Source of the DNA: Carallia brachiata
Lineage: Eukaryota; Streptophyta; Magnoliopsida; Malpighiales; Rhizophoraceae
NCBI GenBank assembly: GCA_021464245.1
Contig: JADCRB010000070.1
Coordinates: 1,224,509-1,288,508, forward strand
DNA: 64,000 nt
Reading direction: 5' to 3'
The position numbers and the translations under genes are program-made. Position 1 is the stretch's first letter. Every line of letters begins with the position of its first letter. Shown in pieces: positions 21,084 through 33,100 of the stretch. Below the pieces are notes generated by a model. That model worked only from the letters and a program-made list of their open reading frames with translations. It was not told where the DNA came from and did not search any database.

Positions 21084-22860
21084 GGAGCAGCATCAGGGAA
21101 GGGAAAGTATTTTGTTATAGAGGCTGATGCGTGGCTATTGGTAGAGAATCCAGTGAAATTACGTAGTAATGGGCTTTTAGTCGCCGTCAACCGGCCATTA
21201 TCCAAATCTAAGTACGGAAGTTGGCATCTCCATATGCACGTGCATATTGATGCTAATATGGCAGTATGCGCCTGTTGTTTTAGCAATCATGCTTGGCCTT
21301 ATCAGTAGTTTAATTTGTCTCTATAAACCAATTAGTCGTGCTGTTTAATTTTAGTACAATGGTTTGACATACAATGGTTGTCCTAATGCAATGGTTTTGG
21401 CTATGTCAGTAGTTGTTGACTAGTGGTATTGTCAGTGCTACTACTTAAAACAATTTGTGTTCATCCGAAAGTTATTCTTTGCTTTCCATTCATCATTTGA
21501 CGTGTTTCTATAGGCAACTGTCCATGGAATGGAAATCAAATTGTTTTGTGCTAAGCGAGTGAGAGCAAAAGGGGCTCGATTAAGTAGATATCCTGACATA
21601 GGATGAAATAATGAGGTGGAATAGGCCCAAATCAGATTACAAAAGAGCCCATTGGGATTGGAACGAGAAGTTTCTCCATTTGCAGCATGCGTCTGATTCC
21701 CCTTTGCTAAATCTTGCCCGGAAGGACTTGGGTACCGGTCCGAGACGTGGTTGGCCCGGGTGCCCTTTGATTGGAGGGGGGCAAATGTAAGGCCCACCTC
21801 CTCTCATCCGCTCCCCCTTGAAAAGGGGAGCAGTCCCTGGCTCAAGGACTAACTCAAAGCTAACACGGGTTTTGTGGCTCCAGTCAGGGTTTGACGTGGT
21901 GCTTCTAAAAGCTAACACGTGGCAAACTCGTCGGACGGTATAAATTAATAAGCTTGTGTCAAAATTTGATTTGCCTTCTCTTATTTGCATGCAGTAGTTC
22001 GACAATTTTCACGTATTCAATTGAAATCAATTCAGCCCAAATGCCCGGGGAATGCCTTGAAAGTGTAAAGTTGCTACATCTATAAAGTTCAAAAATTTGT
22101 TTCTCATGAAACTTTAATATCAAGGGCTTAAACTTTTATTTTAAAAATTTAAAAACTAATAAATATAAAATTTATGAAAATAAAGAGAATTAGTTACATT
22201 ACGTAGTTAATAGCCATCGAGTCTTATAACAATTAAAAATAAAGTATAAAGATTTAAATAAAACTTAAAATATATGAGTTTTATCGCTTAAAGAATATGA
22301 AATCGAGTGGCCACAAACTTGTAATGCAAACGGCAATAGTAATATAACAGTAAAATGAAAGTTAAGGTTTCCAACTGCTCTTTTCTTCAAATCTGTTGAT
22401 TTAAGCCTAGGATATTTTTTTTAAAAAAAAAAATCGAGTGAATGCCGAATTTTAAGGCTCTCATTTGAGGCACATCATGACCTACACTTGGAGACATGAG
22501 ATATTGAGATCTAATCGGAAGATGACCCCGCCCCACATGCCTATCTAAACGGCTGGCCCTGACCTTCATCTTTTTGGACATAATTGACGACATTGAAAAA
22601 GATGATTTATTATTTCTGATGTACCCCAAAAAATAAAAAAGAAAAACATGCTTTATTGTGCTTGTTAGGTGTGTGAGAGCAAGTGCATTATTCGAGAGGA
22701 ATCATATGTTGTGTTTCCGCTATGGCCAAACTTAACTTGCTGCGTAACAATGGCAGGACTGTCCGGTAGAAAGACATTTGATTTAATGCCGTGGATGCCA
22801 AATTGCACAGATTTAATGCCTATTGATTTCTTCAAGTCCTATCAATCTTTTTTTCTTTTT
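21084..22860. other. LEA 3' UTR and spacer; GC-rich island and promoter-like motifs
   Basis: 3' UTR of the LEA gene to about 21.4 kb. About 21.56-21.92 kb is clearly GC-richer than its surroundings, with CG-containing motifs, and carries two overlapping minus-strand frames of 118-122 codons without any recognisable protein; it may be a remnant of an LTR-type retroelement. Downstream are ACGT-core motifs (listed separately). From about 22.1 kb the sequence is again AT-rich spacer. Confidence 0.5.
21893..21950 (+). promoter_or_regulatory. Cluster of ACGT-core (ABRE/G-box-like) motifs before a TATA-like element, no gene attached
   Basis: GACGTGGT at 21893-21900 and ACACGTGGC (a good ABA-response element) at 21915-21923 sit just upstream of TATAAATTAATA at 21939-21950. 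The spacing is that of an ABA-responsive promoter, but no supported gene follows within 1 kb on the plus strand. It may be a relic, an unannotated non-coding transcript, or chance. Confidence 0.3.
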
Positions 22861-23359
22861 TATATACATTTATTTAATTATAAATCTTTAAATCTTTTTT
22901 CATTTAAATTCTAAACCTTTTTAAAATTTTATTTCAGTTTTAAACTTTTTGATTTTACTCCCAATGAGTCCTTCCGTTAGTCAAACCGTTAAAAATTACT
23001 GTTGACTAACAGAAATTTTTTTAAAAAGGTAAAATACACTATTTTAATTCACCAGTTAATAGAAATACGTTGTGTAATCTTTAAAAAAATAAAAATAAAA
23101 TAAAAAAATTTAAAATATCGACTTATATATTACTATTTGAGAGAAAAAAATAAGCATTTAATAACAAAAAAAATTTAAATAATATATTTTACCTTTTTAA
23201 AAAAAATTTCTATTAGTCAACAATAATTTTTAACGGTTTGACTAACGGAATGATTGATTTGGAGTAAAATCAAAAAGTTTAGAACTGAAATAAAATTTTA
23301 AAAAGGTTTAGAATTTAAATGAAAAAAGATTTAAAGATTTAAACTAAATAAATACATAT
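22861..23359. mobile_element. Long-TIR non-autonomous DNA transposon (family A), copy 2, about 500 bp
   Basis: The left ~175 bp and the reverse complement of the right ~175 bp match at most positions, for example CCGTTAGTCAAACCGTTAAA (left) against TTTAACGGTTTGACTAACGG (right). The arms enclose about 150 bp of AT-rich non-coding DNA. Length, arm length and several arm motifs (AACTTTTTGATTTTACT, CTAAACCTTTTTAAAATTTT) match the 13077-13571 element, so both are one family. The flanks are poly-T, which hides the exact ends and the target duplication. Confidence 0.8.
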
Positions 23360-26300
23360 CTTTTTTTTTTTTTTTGTCTTCGACGAACTGCAACAGATTT
23401 TGATGTCTGTAAGAATCTTTTTCTATTGGAGCTCTCCGATTAAAGAGGGTAAAACTAGATGTGAATAATAACAACTCATAACTTAATCTAGTGATAAAGA
23501 TAAATTTAAAATTGAGTGAATTAGACTTAGAATCTTAAATTTAAGTCTTTTTAAGTGTAATTTGTATTTTAAGTTAGGAATAATACATTATGTGTTATCA
23601 ACATCAAGATTTAACCGAAATACATTTCTTCTCTTTTTATCTATAAAATGAATAAACAGATGTAGTTCTTAATAGACACGACACAGAAGATTGCGCAGTT
23701 TGTTGAAACACATCTCTCGTCATAAAAAAAAAAAAAATTGCGGTGATGGTTCTACACGTTGCAGCCGATATTTGGGGCTCCACCAGATAAACGTTGAGGT
23801 GGATTGACCCAAACCTAGCAAATACACTTTCCTTCCTGCTCCCTAGTTGGTCCTATGGGACTCCGCCGTGGCCCACGATTGGACTGCTCAAGGAAACAGA
23901 CCCAGATTATAGAAACTAACAACGGAGACGGCCTTTCAGGTTAAAGAAAGATTGTGGACTCTATGGGTTAAGGTTAGGCCTAATGTTCTCCATCTGGAAA
24001 ATGACCTCATTGTTGGAATTGTTCTCTTGGTGGCGTATGTTTAATTTAATGAAGGTACATTGGACCGTCAAGTCACCCTCAACCTCTTGATTAGGACTAA
24101 ACCTACTTTTCCCATGCAAATTATAACTCAGTTAGGTTTTGGTTTTGGGAATAGTTTCTTTCTAATACCTGTCGATCGTGTTCATTTGTCTTTTGATTGC
24201 GTCCAGGAAATTATTGTTGACAACTGATACAAGTAAAGAAGAGGGTGCGGATTCTAAGCATTACTACAAGTCGTTACCGATTTTATTAGCCAAATGTGTA
24301 GTTATAAGTATGATTTTCACTACATTTCTCTTCCTTTTTTCTTGTATGGGTAGTTCCGGTTTGCGTAAATATACAAAATTTGGCATATAATTTATTTATA
24401 TCGTAACAAACTTTCAACTTTAAATAACAATATTTATATTTTTTACTACAAAAAATGAGGTGATAAAATTTTATTACAGAAAATATGAATATTGTTATTT
24501 AAAATTGAAAACTTGTTATAATATGGACAAATTGTATATCAAAATTTGTATACCTACAAACTTTTTTCTTTCCGATATCATTGAAATCAGGTTTTTTTTC
24601 TTTTTTTTTGTTCGTTTTACAAACAATGGTTGTATGGATCATCAGCTGAAAGTTGAAAATAGATACCTGAGGATTCCATTTTATAACATTTTTTGTTTCC
24701 TTAAGCATCCCGAAGAAGCACCAAAATTCTTGATAAACGAGTTGTTAATCTGTTTGCTAGGGTTGTTGCACATTTCTTTAGTCTGAGCATATAACATTTT
24801 GATATCGTGGTGAATCTCATTTTTTATAGCAATTTTAAGTTTGTAATTTGAAAAGCCGTTTTCATAACTATGACTGATGCGGCACGTTTATCCATGAACA
24901 ACTAAACATTATATAAAAGGCCGAAGCTTAAACTAGCAATGAATGGTCAAAATCGAAACCCCATAATCAATTGCAACGATTATAAAAATAAATGTGTAAA
25001 CAATCTTGGAATTTGAAGAAAAGTGTTTTGACTTGTCCTCATTTCTCCTTGAAGAAGCTCAAGGCTCGAAAACCCACAAAAAATCAAAATCAAAACGTTA
25101 ACTTCCTTCTCTTGACCGTTCTTCTATTATACAAGATATTTGAATAGAACGTTCAAAGTCTAAAAGTCGGCGACAAAGTCAAAAAAGAAAAAAAAAAGAA
25201 TGATCACATTCATTTGTACTAATTTTGATGCATGAACTTTGTCTTCAAAACCCTGCCAGACTTACGAATGGGAAATCATTTTTCCCCCTTAAGGAATTTA
25301 GCACATTGTATATAATCAAGTGTACGTGGACGACAAAAAAGAATAATGAGAGGGTGAATATAACTACTAACTTAGTTTAAATGAATTAGTTATCAGGATT
25401 TTGTTTTAGATTAGGTGGAGGTTTGAACCCTACCAACCTTAAATGTCTCTAATTTGGAGGCTTTTTATTTTGATAAATTAGAGACTTAAAATACTTATAT
25501 TCTGTGTAGTGTTTTTTTATTAGTATTATCTGTTCACTCTAATAATTAATTGACTAATCGTTAATTATTTTTGGAGTAAAAGAAGGAACGTGGAAGCTGC
25601 GTCTAACACAAATGGGGTTTTGAAGCATTAATGATTTAATAAATTGTGCACCAAAATGAGGATCAAGGAAATGTATATTTTGTACGAGGAACGAATAAGC
25701 AAGCTGCGTGGAGATGCATTGAATTGCAATGGGCAATGGGTAGGACTTACAGCTCCACATGGCGTGCCCGTGCCCATGCCCATGCCCATGCCCCATGCAT
25801 GTTTAATCTGGTCGGAGCAAATTGTTGACATCATAATATATACCATTATTTCTTTCATTCTGTTCTTTTATTTTAGATGTCATTTGCACTTGCCATGCAG
25901 CTTGAAGGCTTTAACGGTTTAACCATAGAGCCCTGCTGTTTGAATGGATAATGTTCAAATCTTCCAAATAAATTATGTAAATATAAAAATAAGGAGATTT
26001 CTTATTTGACTCATATTTTTTGATGAATATCACTTAATCATAATTTTATATTATATAGTGAGTAATGTCCATTTAAAATTACAAAATAAAAAAATAAATT
26101 TGTGTGGTGTAAAATTATAAATGAGATTTATTTACCGTAAAAAAAAGAATAAAAATTATTAAGTACCATAAATATAATAATTAATTAGACTTTCGAAAGT
26201 GGCCGACCGATTCTAAAGTGAAGAATAAGTAAACAAAAAAAATTGAGAGTTGCACGTATGAAAAATTTAAAGAGTTTTAAAGTTATATATATTATTAAAT

Positions 26301-26420
26301 AATTAAATTAAAATAAATAAATAAATAAATTATTAAATATAATAAAATAAAATCACATTATTATTTTTTTATTATTTAAATGCTCTAAATAAAATAGTCA
26401 ATAGGTGCTTGGAATTTGGA
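23360..26420. other. Long AT-rich spacer; no supported gene
   Basis: About 3 kb without recognisable coding sequence. It contains a six-base tandem repeat near 25.77 kb and an AAAT microsatellite near 26.31 kb that shares its flanks (AATTAAATTAAAATAAATAA) with the one at 18.60 kb. Small open frames are uninformative. Confidence 0.6.
25765..25794. repeat. TGCCCR hexanucleotide tandem repeat
   Basis: One TGCCCG and three TGCCCA units in a row, ending in an imperfect unit TGCCCCATG. It creates the Met-Pro and Gly-His runs of the overlapping small frames, which is why those frames are not taken as genes. Confidence 0.85.
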
Positions 26421-26429
26421 TATATAAAG
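26421..26429 (+). promoter_or_regulatory. Probable TATA box of the ARGOS-like gene
   Basis: TATATAAAG followed by a GA-rich stretch, then gene-like moderate-GC sequence running 1.6 kb to the ORF. The long leader includes a C20 tract and at least one intron-like donor (ACAG|GTTAGC near 27133); a plausible last acceptor is TCTGCAG near 28021, shortly before the start codon. Confidence 0.4.
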
Positions 26430-26943
26430 AGAGAGGGGGGAGGGAATTACAAACATTCCAGAGAAGAGGGCAGGGGTGGTGAACCTTGGGAGGCACAGAA
26501 GACTTCATTTACCAAAATTAGCAAGTGGGCATGCAAACCCCACTTGGAATTTTGGAATTCACTGAATCCAACCTGCTTTATCTGTCATACCCTGTTCTCT
26601 TCTATTTCTTTATCTTTCTCTATCTAGGAAGATTTAACTGGGGACATTGCACCAACAATAATATCAATATCAGACAGATTCAAAGCTGTGTCTGTCAAAA
26701 GATGGGGAATGAAAGAAATGAATGATCATGCAATTACAAATACAGTGGAAGAAGCCAAAATCTATTAAAAAGTTCAATTCAATCTTCCATCCCATTCTAA
26801 CATAATTCCCTCTCTCTTTTCACCTCCCCTCCCCAGAGTCCTTTCTTATTACCATTTCTTCTTTTCTTCAATTTCATAGGAAGGATTGATTGAGAAGAGC
26901 TGAAGAAAGAAAAGGAAGAATATTTTTAAAGATTTTTTTGACA

Positions 26944-26963
26944 CCCCCCCCCCCCCCCCCCCC
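26944..26963. repeat. C20 homopolymer in the ARGOS-like leader
   Basis: Twenty consecutive C followed by A7 in the presumed transcribed leader. The length is likely polymorphic or unreliable. If transcribed it would give an unusual C-rich tract in the 5' UTR. Confidence 0.8.
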
Positions 26964-28051
26964 AAAAAAAAGTTTCTCAAAGAAAAGGGAGCTTGTTGCT
27001 AGATAGCATTAATTGTTTTGCATTATTTTCCTTTCTGAATTTCTGCATCTGTCCCTTCCTCCACCACCACCAGCAACACCATCAGTACTACCACCAGCAG
27101 ACTGTAGAGTGCCTCTATCAATTATCAAAACAGGTTAGCATCCAGTACTCACCTCCTCTCTTTCTTCCATATGCATCATTTTTTTTTTTAAGGAAGATGT
27201 TCTGATTAGCATGCTTCCTTTCAATATTTTTTTTTTGGTTTTCTGTTTCTGACATCTATTACATGTTATTTCTTACATAAAATAAATTTTCTTTCTTTCT
27301 TGTATTGTATTGTATGTACTAAGATTGATCTGTATGTTAGTCCTTGGTTCAGTTCATTCTTCTTTCCTTTTTTTTTAGTCTTGTTTATGATTATGGGTAT
27401 GGCTGAAATGTGACAAAACATCTTAAATATGACTGAATTTTTCCCTTTTTGAAATTTGTAATCCAGCCGAGTTATCGGAAACGCCAAAAATTGCATATTT
27501 CTTGTAAAGGCAGAGTAGAAACTGGTCCACATTGCCAGCAATTGGAGCGCTGAAGTGTTCGCATTTGAGATCTGAAGAAGATTTGCTTTTAAGTTGTTAG
27601 AATCGGTGCAGGCTTCGCGGAATCAATTTTGGTCCTGAATTATGATCACTGAATCGGCAATCATTCTTGCTGCTGCAAACCCCATTTGTCAATCTGACAT
27701 CTGAATTTGTTGGACTTTAAAGATCAGGTTGTTCTGATTCAATCAATTATTTGTTTCCACAAAAGACTCTGAGCTGTCTTCAACATTGCAAATTGAGAGT
27801 CGCAAAGTTTAGAAAAAGGAGAACGATTAACTGTTGATTCGTGTCAAGTATTGGAAGGGGCAGCAAAGATTTTTGGCATTGCCAATTAAATTAAGGAGTT
27901 GAATCATTGATTGATATGGTCATTTGGGAATAGTTTTGGTGAGTATTTATACGAGTTTTGGGCATCCTGAGGCAAAAAAAAAAAAAAAAAAAGGCTGCCG
28001 AGATATATAGTCAATCTGCAGGATCATTGCTCTTCCAGCATTATCAGGGAT

Positions 28052-28405
28052 ATGAAAGCACGAAACTTTTCTGCTGCTCCAAGTCCTCACCATCTTCCTA
28101 ATTCTGCTACAGCCAGAGCTACAGGCAAAGGAGACAAAAAGAAAGTGGTGGAGTACAATAATCTTCGTCGCACACGGTCACAAGGAAGCGGCAAGTGGCT
28201 GTTTCCTGCAAGCTATTTCAGCTTGGAATCGATGCTTTTGCTGGTATGCCTCACCGCGTCGTTGTTAGTACTTCCTTTGATACTGCCACCGTTGCCTCCC
28301 CCACCATTCATGTTGCTTCTGCTTCCAGTAGGCATCCTAGCAGTGCTTATGATCTTAGCCTTCACGCCTTGTAATGCAAGGGATATAACTTATACATACG
28401 TGTAA
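28052..28405 (+). CDS. ARL: ARGOS / ARGOS-LIKE organ-size regulator, 117 aa
   Basis: The protein has a variable hydrophilic N-terminus (residues 1-48, with RRTRSQGSGK) and the conserved OSR domain: a linker FPASYFSLESM, transmembrane helix 1 (LLLVCLTASLLVLPLIL), the hallmark PPLPPPPFMLLLLPVGI turn, and helix 2 (LAVLMILAFTP). Two hydrophobic helices joined by the Pro-rich turn define the ARGOS/ARL/OSR family, endoplasmic-reticulum membrane proteins that prolong cell proliferation or expansion and lower ethylene sensitivity. Length and layout match ARGOS and ARL. Its position between the LEA2 gene and SKIP35 is that of ARL (At2g44080) in Arabidopsis, so I favour ARL, but its duplicate ARGOS (At3g59900) occupies the equivalent position in the sister block and cannot be excluded. 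A long, probably spliced leader precedes it and includes very short upstream ORFs (one near 27916, five codons) that may dampen translation. Confidence 0.93.
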   Translation: MKARNFSAAPSPHHLPNSATARATGKGDKKKVVEYNNLRRTRSQGSGKWLFPASYFSLESMLLLVCLTASLLVLPLILPPLPPPPFMLLLLPVGILAVLMILAFTPCNARDITYTYV

Positions 28406-30151
28406 AAAAATGCTGTTCCCTGGAAAGGATAAGGATCCCAGCTCCTCCTTCTCCTTTTCTTCATTCAATTATTCCAATGCTCTAATGCTCAGTGCAAAAA
28501 ATCGGAAACAGAGAAATAAGAAACCAGTTCTTTGGTTTATTGCTTACTCAATTTCTTGACCAATGGTCTTGTGGGAATTTTTTGGCCCCAGAATTTGTTG
28601 ATTTGAGTTGAAGATTTTCGTTCTATCTATCTACGCGCTGTCCTTAATGGTATGCATTAACGTTAAAGTTGCATTATCAGTAATTGCAATGCACTAACTA
28701 CCACTATTATTGCTACTATTGTTTTCTGAACAAGAGATGCCTTATGCAATTTCGCATCAGGATATTGTCGGTTTCTACTTAGCTCCAGGATAATTACTTA
28801 CAAACCGCGTCAATGTAATTGAGCCCCAATTTATAAAGTGACCCTTAATTACAGGCTGGTAGTTTTGGTAGTTGACAAGATTGATGGGGTCTGGTAACAG
28901 TAACTGCTAATTATTAAACAACTCATCCCCGTTCATCCATGTAACTAAACAAACCCGTAGCTTAGATTTTTGACTATTGTATTGTTAGATCCAATGGTTT
29001 GGAGTGCATATTTGGACGTTAATATTTTGCTTCTACAGCCAAAGGTTCAAAATTTTTTGCTTCTACTCCATCGCAATTTTGGCTAATTTATCAAGCTCTG
29101 ATTTGAAAAAGTTAGAAATTTTAGTTGCTGGAATTGTTTTAGCAGCTGGAATCTTGAGATTTCTATTCGCCGTTGCGTGAGGCCAAGGAATGGTAAACAC
29201 AAACAGGGTGCATTGTCACAAATCCACAATTGAAAAAGAAAAATATTAAATAATAACAATTAAGTATTAATAAAATAATACCAAAATAATATTAACCGTT
29301 AAATAATTAAAATTTAATAAAAAAATATATAAATTGTCAAATTTTATTAAATAAATTATGTAATTAATTTATTATTATTTAAAATTAAAATTAAGTTGTA
29401 TATTAAAAATCATTAAAAAATCTATCAGAATTCAAAACCGGTTACTGTGGAAACGGCGACAAAAAGGGGTTCAGTGCATTAAAAAGAGAGAAAAGGAACT
29501 TGCTTTGAACCTTCCACTGCCAGACACAAATAAGAACCAAATTCAATATAGGCAGGCAGGGGGAAGCATTTCCAACATGCCGGTAATCTAAATCCTCGGA
29601 TCTAGACCCTCGTAAAATTCCATGGCTGCTAGTCAACTTCCATGTGAAACACAATTACTTGCTGCGTGCTGGCTGACTTTCCCCTAATGTCATAATATGT
29701 TTGATTTGCCGACCCCTTCAAATACATCACATTTCAAGCCCACCAGCCAAGCCAACAGTGCAAATATTATATCAAAACCTTACAATCTCCAATGTCTCAT
29801 GCAACCTGCTAACCTCCTTCCTTGAAAATTCCCAATGAATTTATTCAAATGAAAAGCAGAAAATGAGGAAAAAATTAAATTTATAAGTAAGAAAGGAAGA
29901 GAGAGAAGAACATTGGCTGCTAATATACAATGACTTTCACATATAAACCCTTTGTTACGATAGTTGCTCTCTGTGGTTAACATTACAGAGAAGTTGCAGA
30001 GAGAGCTATGATTTTAACCAAAAACAACATCGAAGCAAAACCGACAATCCTCAAAGGCTTGGTCATCTTAACCAAAGCTGAAATATTGTATTTGTATGGC
30101 AGATATGGATTTATAGCGGGTTGAACTGGTGAAAATCCGCAACATAATTTT
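28406..30151. other. Convergent 3' spacer between ARGOS-like and SKIP35; no supported gene
   Basis: 3' UTR of the ARGOS-like gene to about 28.6 kb, then AT-rich spacer (very A+T-rich at 29.22-29.43 kb), then the 3' UTR of the minus-strand SKIP35 gene from about 29.8 kb. Small open frames show no protein-like features. Confidence 0.6.
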
Positions 30152-33100
30152 CTAGACACAGCCACGGGCATGAACCAAAAATGGAGGAAGGTGATGCTCC
30201 AAACTAGCCAAGAGATCTGTTCCCTGGCTCACCTCTGCCATGTATCCTCCCCCAAGCCTTCGTACGGCATCAACAAGCTGGCCCCTTAGCCTTTGCGAAA
30301 ACAAACGACCACCAACAGCAACGCACTCTCTATACAGTGGCAGGTAAGCAATCGCCACCCTTAAGGGCCCAGGCAGATCCCTTAAGCATATAGGAGATCC
30401 ACCCCAGTTCAAAATCCGCACAAGATTCAGGTAATGTTCTCGGCCTTGCTTGAGTCCATCGAAGAAGGCTGCCTCCGACCAGTGGTCATGAAGAAAAGAT
30501 TTCAGCTCAGGGGCAACAGTCTCATCATCAGACCTAGCAATGCTGTCTGCAACAAAATAAGTGGCAGCAGGGTCACCTAAAAAATCAGAACGGAGGAGAA
30601 ATGCAACACCATCTAGTGACCCACAACTTCGCTCGGCAGCAGCCTTGAGAATTTCAATGCTAAGTGCCGCAAGAACGTGCTGAGGGACATGAGGGAGGAG
30701 ATATGCAGCAACATCAACTTGGCTGCTCGAAGTAGCAGCAGTAAGCGCAAGGCAGAGCTCCATGTCACGGCAACCCCTTTTAACAAACCACTCGACAACC
30801 TGCATACAACCCCTTTCTGCTGCTCTCATCAGAGGACCCAAGAAAGCCAAGGCATTGCCCTCTTCCACTAGGCACTCCATCGTGCCAATTTTGCAGTAGT
30901 GTGAAGCAAAACCAGTGCCAGATCAACATCCACATCCAAGCTGTTCCTCTGGGCAATCTATGCAGAAAAATTAAACGTTTGATGATTAATAAAACAAACA
31001 AAAATGTCAAACATGCTGGAAGAATATCAAATTCTTTGAGAATCTCTCTCATGAACACTAGTACAGGAAAAGTTGCACGGTAAGGGATGTTCCTAGAATG
31101 AGTGGCACAACTAAACAAGATAAGCAAATCAGAACACACTTAAAAAGGCAACTACATACACAAGAGCAAGGTGCCTCAAATGGTGACTTTAAGTCCCATA
31201 ACTCAGGTGTATCGTTGTGACAAAAAGGCATAGCTTCACATGCTTGATGCAATCTATTAGAATATGTAGTGCTACACAGTATCATCGTCTTTGTTACAGG
31301 TGGTCAACTTTCTTACGCTAAAACTCTCACTTTACCATGAAAGTTGTAACCAAATCCCATGTACACATCATGGTACCACCAAAATTGAGCAAGGTTGACT
31401 CAAATACTGTCGTTGAATTGATTCACTCTGAAAATTGTTAGGTTGAAATGATAAAATATTGATGCCCACCCAACTCCCACTATTCAATACTTGCACAATT
31501 TGATGACTCATTTAGACATGCAAAGCTAGCATCTGTACTTGATAACCCAAAAGGTAGTCCTACACAGGAAAATGACACAGCAAACTGTGCCCCCTGCTAA
31601 ATTACCTAGCTATGGATGGTAGTAAGGAATTTTTCAGGACCCTGAACAAGATTCGAATTGAGTCACTTGCTCTCTGGCAAAAGTACTAACATTCCCTTTT
31701 TTCTTTACGTGCTTGTGGGAAATTTTCTACTTCAGAAGACTTTTTTGAAATAAAAGAAATCAGCTGAAAATCTTTCTTGGAAACATTAAGCTGAAAATTG
31801 TTTTCTTGCAAAACCAGATTTTCCTGTTTTCCTATTCAACATACTCTAAAATATTACTCTTCAAAATTTTCCGATGTTTCCATAGAAACCAGCTCTTCCA
31901 TTATACCAGATTACATTGGATCTGCATGACTAGCAAAACAATCTTTACTTCCCGCATCTCAGATATTAAGATTTCACCTGAAAAGCAGTTAATAAATGAG
32001 GAAAAAAAAAAAAAGAACAAACCCTTCTGAATTACCCAATAATGCAAACCCAAAAACAAAGTTAAAAAAAAAACAAAAGATGGAAAAAAACACAATTCTG
32101 AATTCGAGAGCTCAATGGATGTTACCTGCAATAAGATGCGCACAAGTTCAGTACTTCCCAAAACGGGAAGCCTCAAGGAAACACTGATTGACATTATCTG
32201 CTCCACCTTCAACCAGCATACCCAGCAACCCTTGCACTGCAGTAGCCCATATCCCAGATGCCCATCCAGGATCAAATGAACAAGAGAATAGGGTAAGGGG
32301 AAAACAAGCTGCATCAAATGCCTCGGTGAAATCCTTCCCCGTGAGTTGATTGCCAGCAACATCCAGAAATGTCTTAAATGCAGACAATTGTAGTTGAATC
32401 TCAAAAATTGAGTACTGCGTAACACCATTCCTATTCCCCTCACAACGGGAATGAAAGTCTATACATTTTAGAGCCCATTCAGTGAACTTTTGAACCTTAG
32501 CACTTGCCTCTGCCTTCAAGAATTCATCCCCATTGCACTCCTGAAGACGCTCATGCAACCTGATCAAAATGCAAAATCCAACAAGAAGGCCCATCAAGAG
32601 CATTCTAGAATTCAAAGTAGGCCAATAATATCAACAACCTGCTTTTGCAGCCATTTATCGAAAAAATTTTCCAGAGCTTGTGGTCAAATTCCAAAGGAAA
32701 AGAGCACAAATGTAATAGCATACAGTCCAGTTTGACATAAATCCTGAAACTACAAGAAGATACTACCAAGTCCCCAAAATCTTCCCTAATACTGGGTTCT
32801 AACCTACAACGATGGATCTATGAGTATCTACTTTTGCATACAAGAATCAGCAGACACAATCTTTGACCGCTAACAAGCTCTAAGCCAAAGTAAAAAGAAA
32901 AAGTGAAAAAAAAAATGCGGAACAAAGAGGTCGGCAAAAGACAAAAGCAACACATTTCTATGTAAAGATGCACACACACTACTACTGCACATAGTGAACA
33001 TATCCAGCAAAAAATCTACGGATTTTACTTCATGGACTAAAGAAAGACATTATAATTTCCCTTAAGATTTCACCATTTCACTGAACAGCAGAAATGGAAA

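Noticed and set aside
21441..22005. Overlapping minus-strand frames of 118 and 122 codons
   Set aside because: They exist because the region is GC-rich and poor in stops; composition (Pro, Gly, Arg) is not protein-like and no motif is seen.
25554..25922. Several overlapping frames on both strands with Met-Pro or Gly-His runs
   Set aside because: Produced by the TGCCCA tandem repeat, open in several frames at once.
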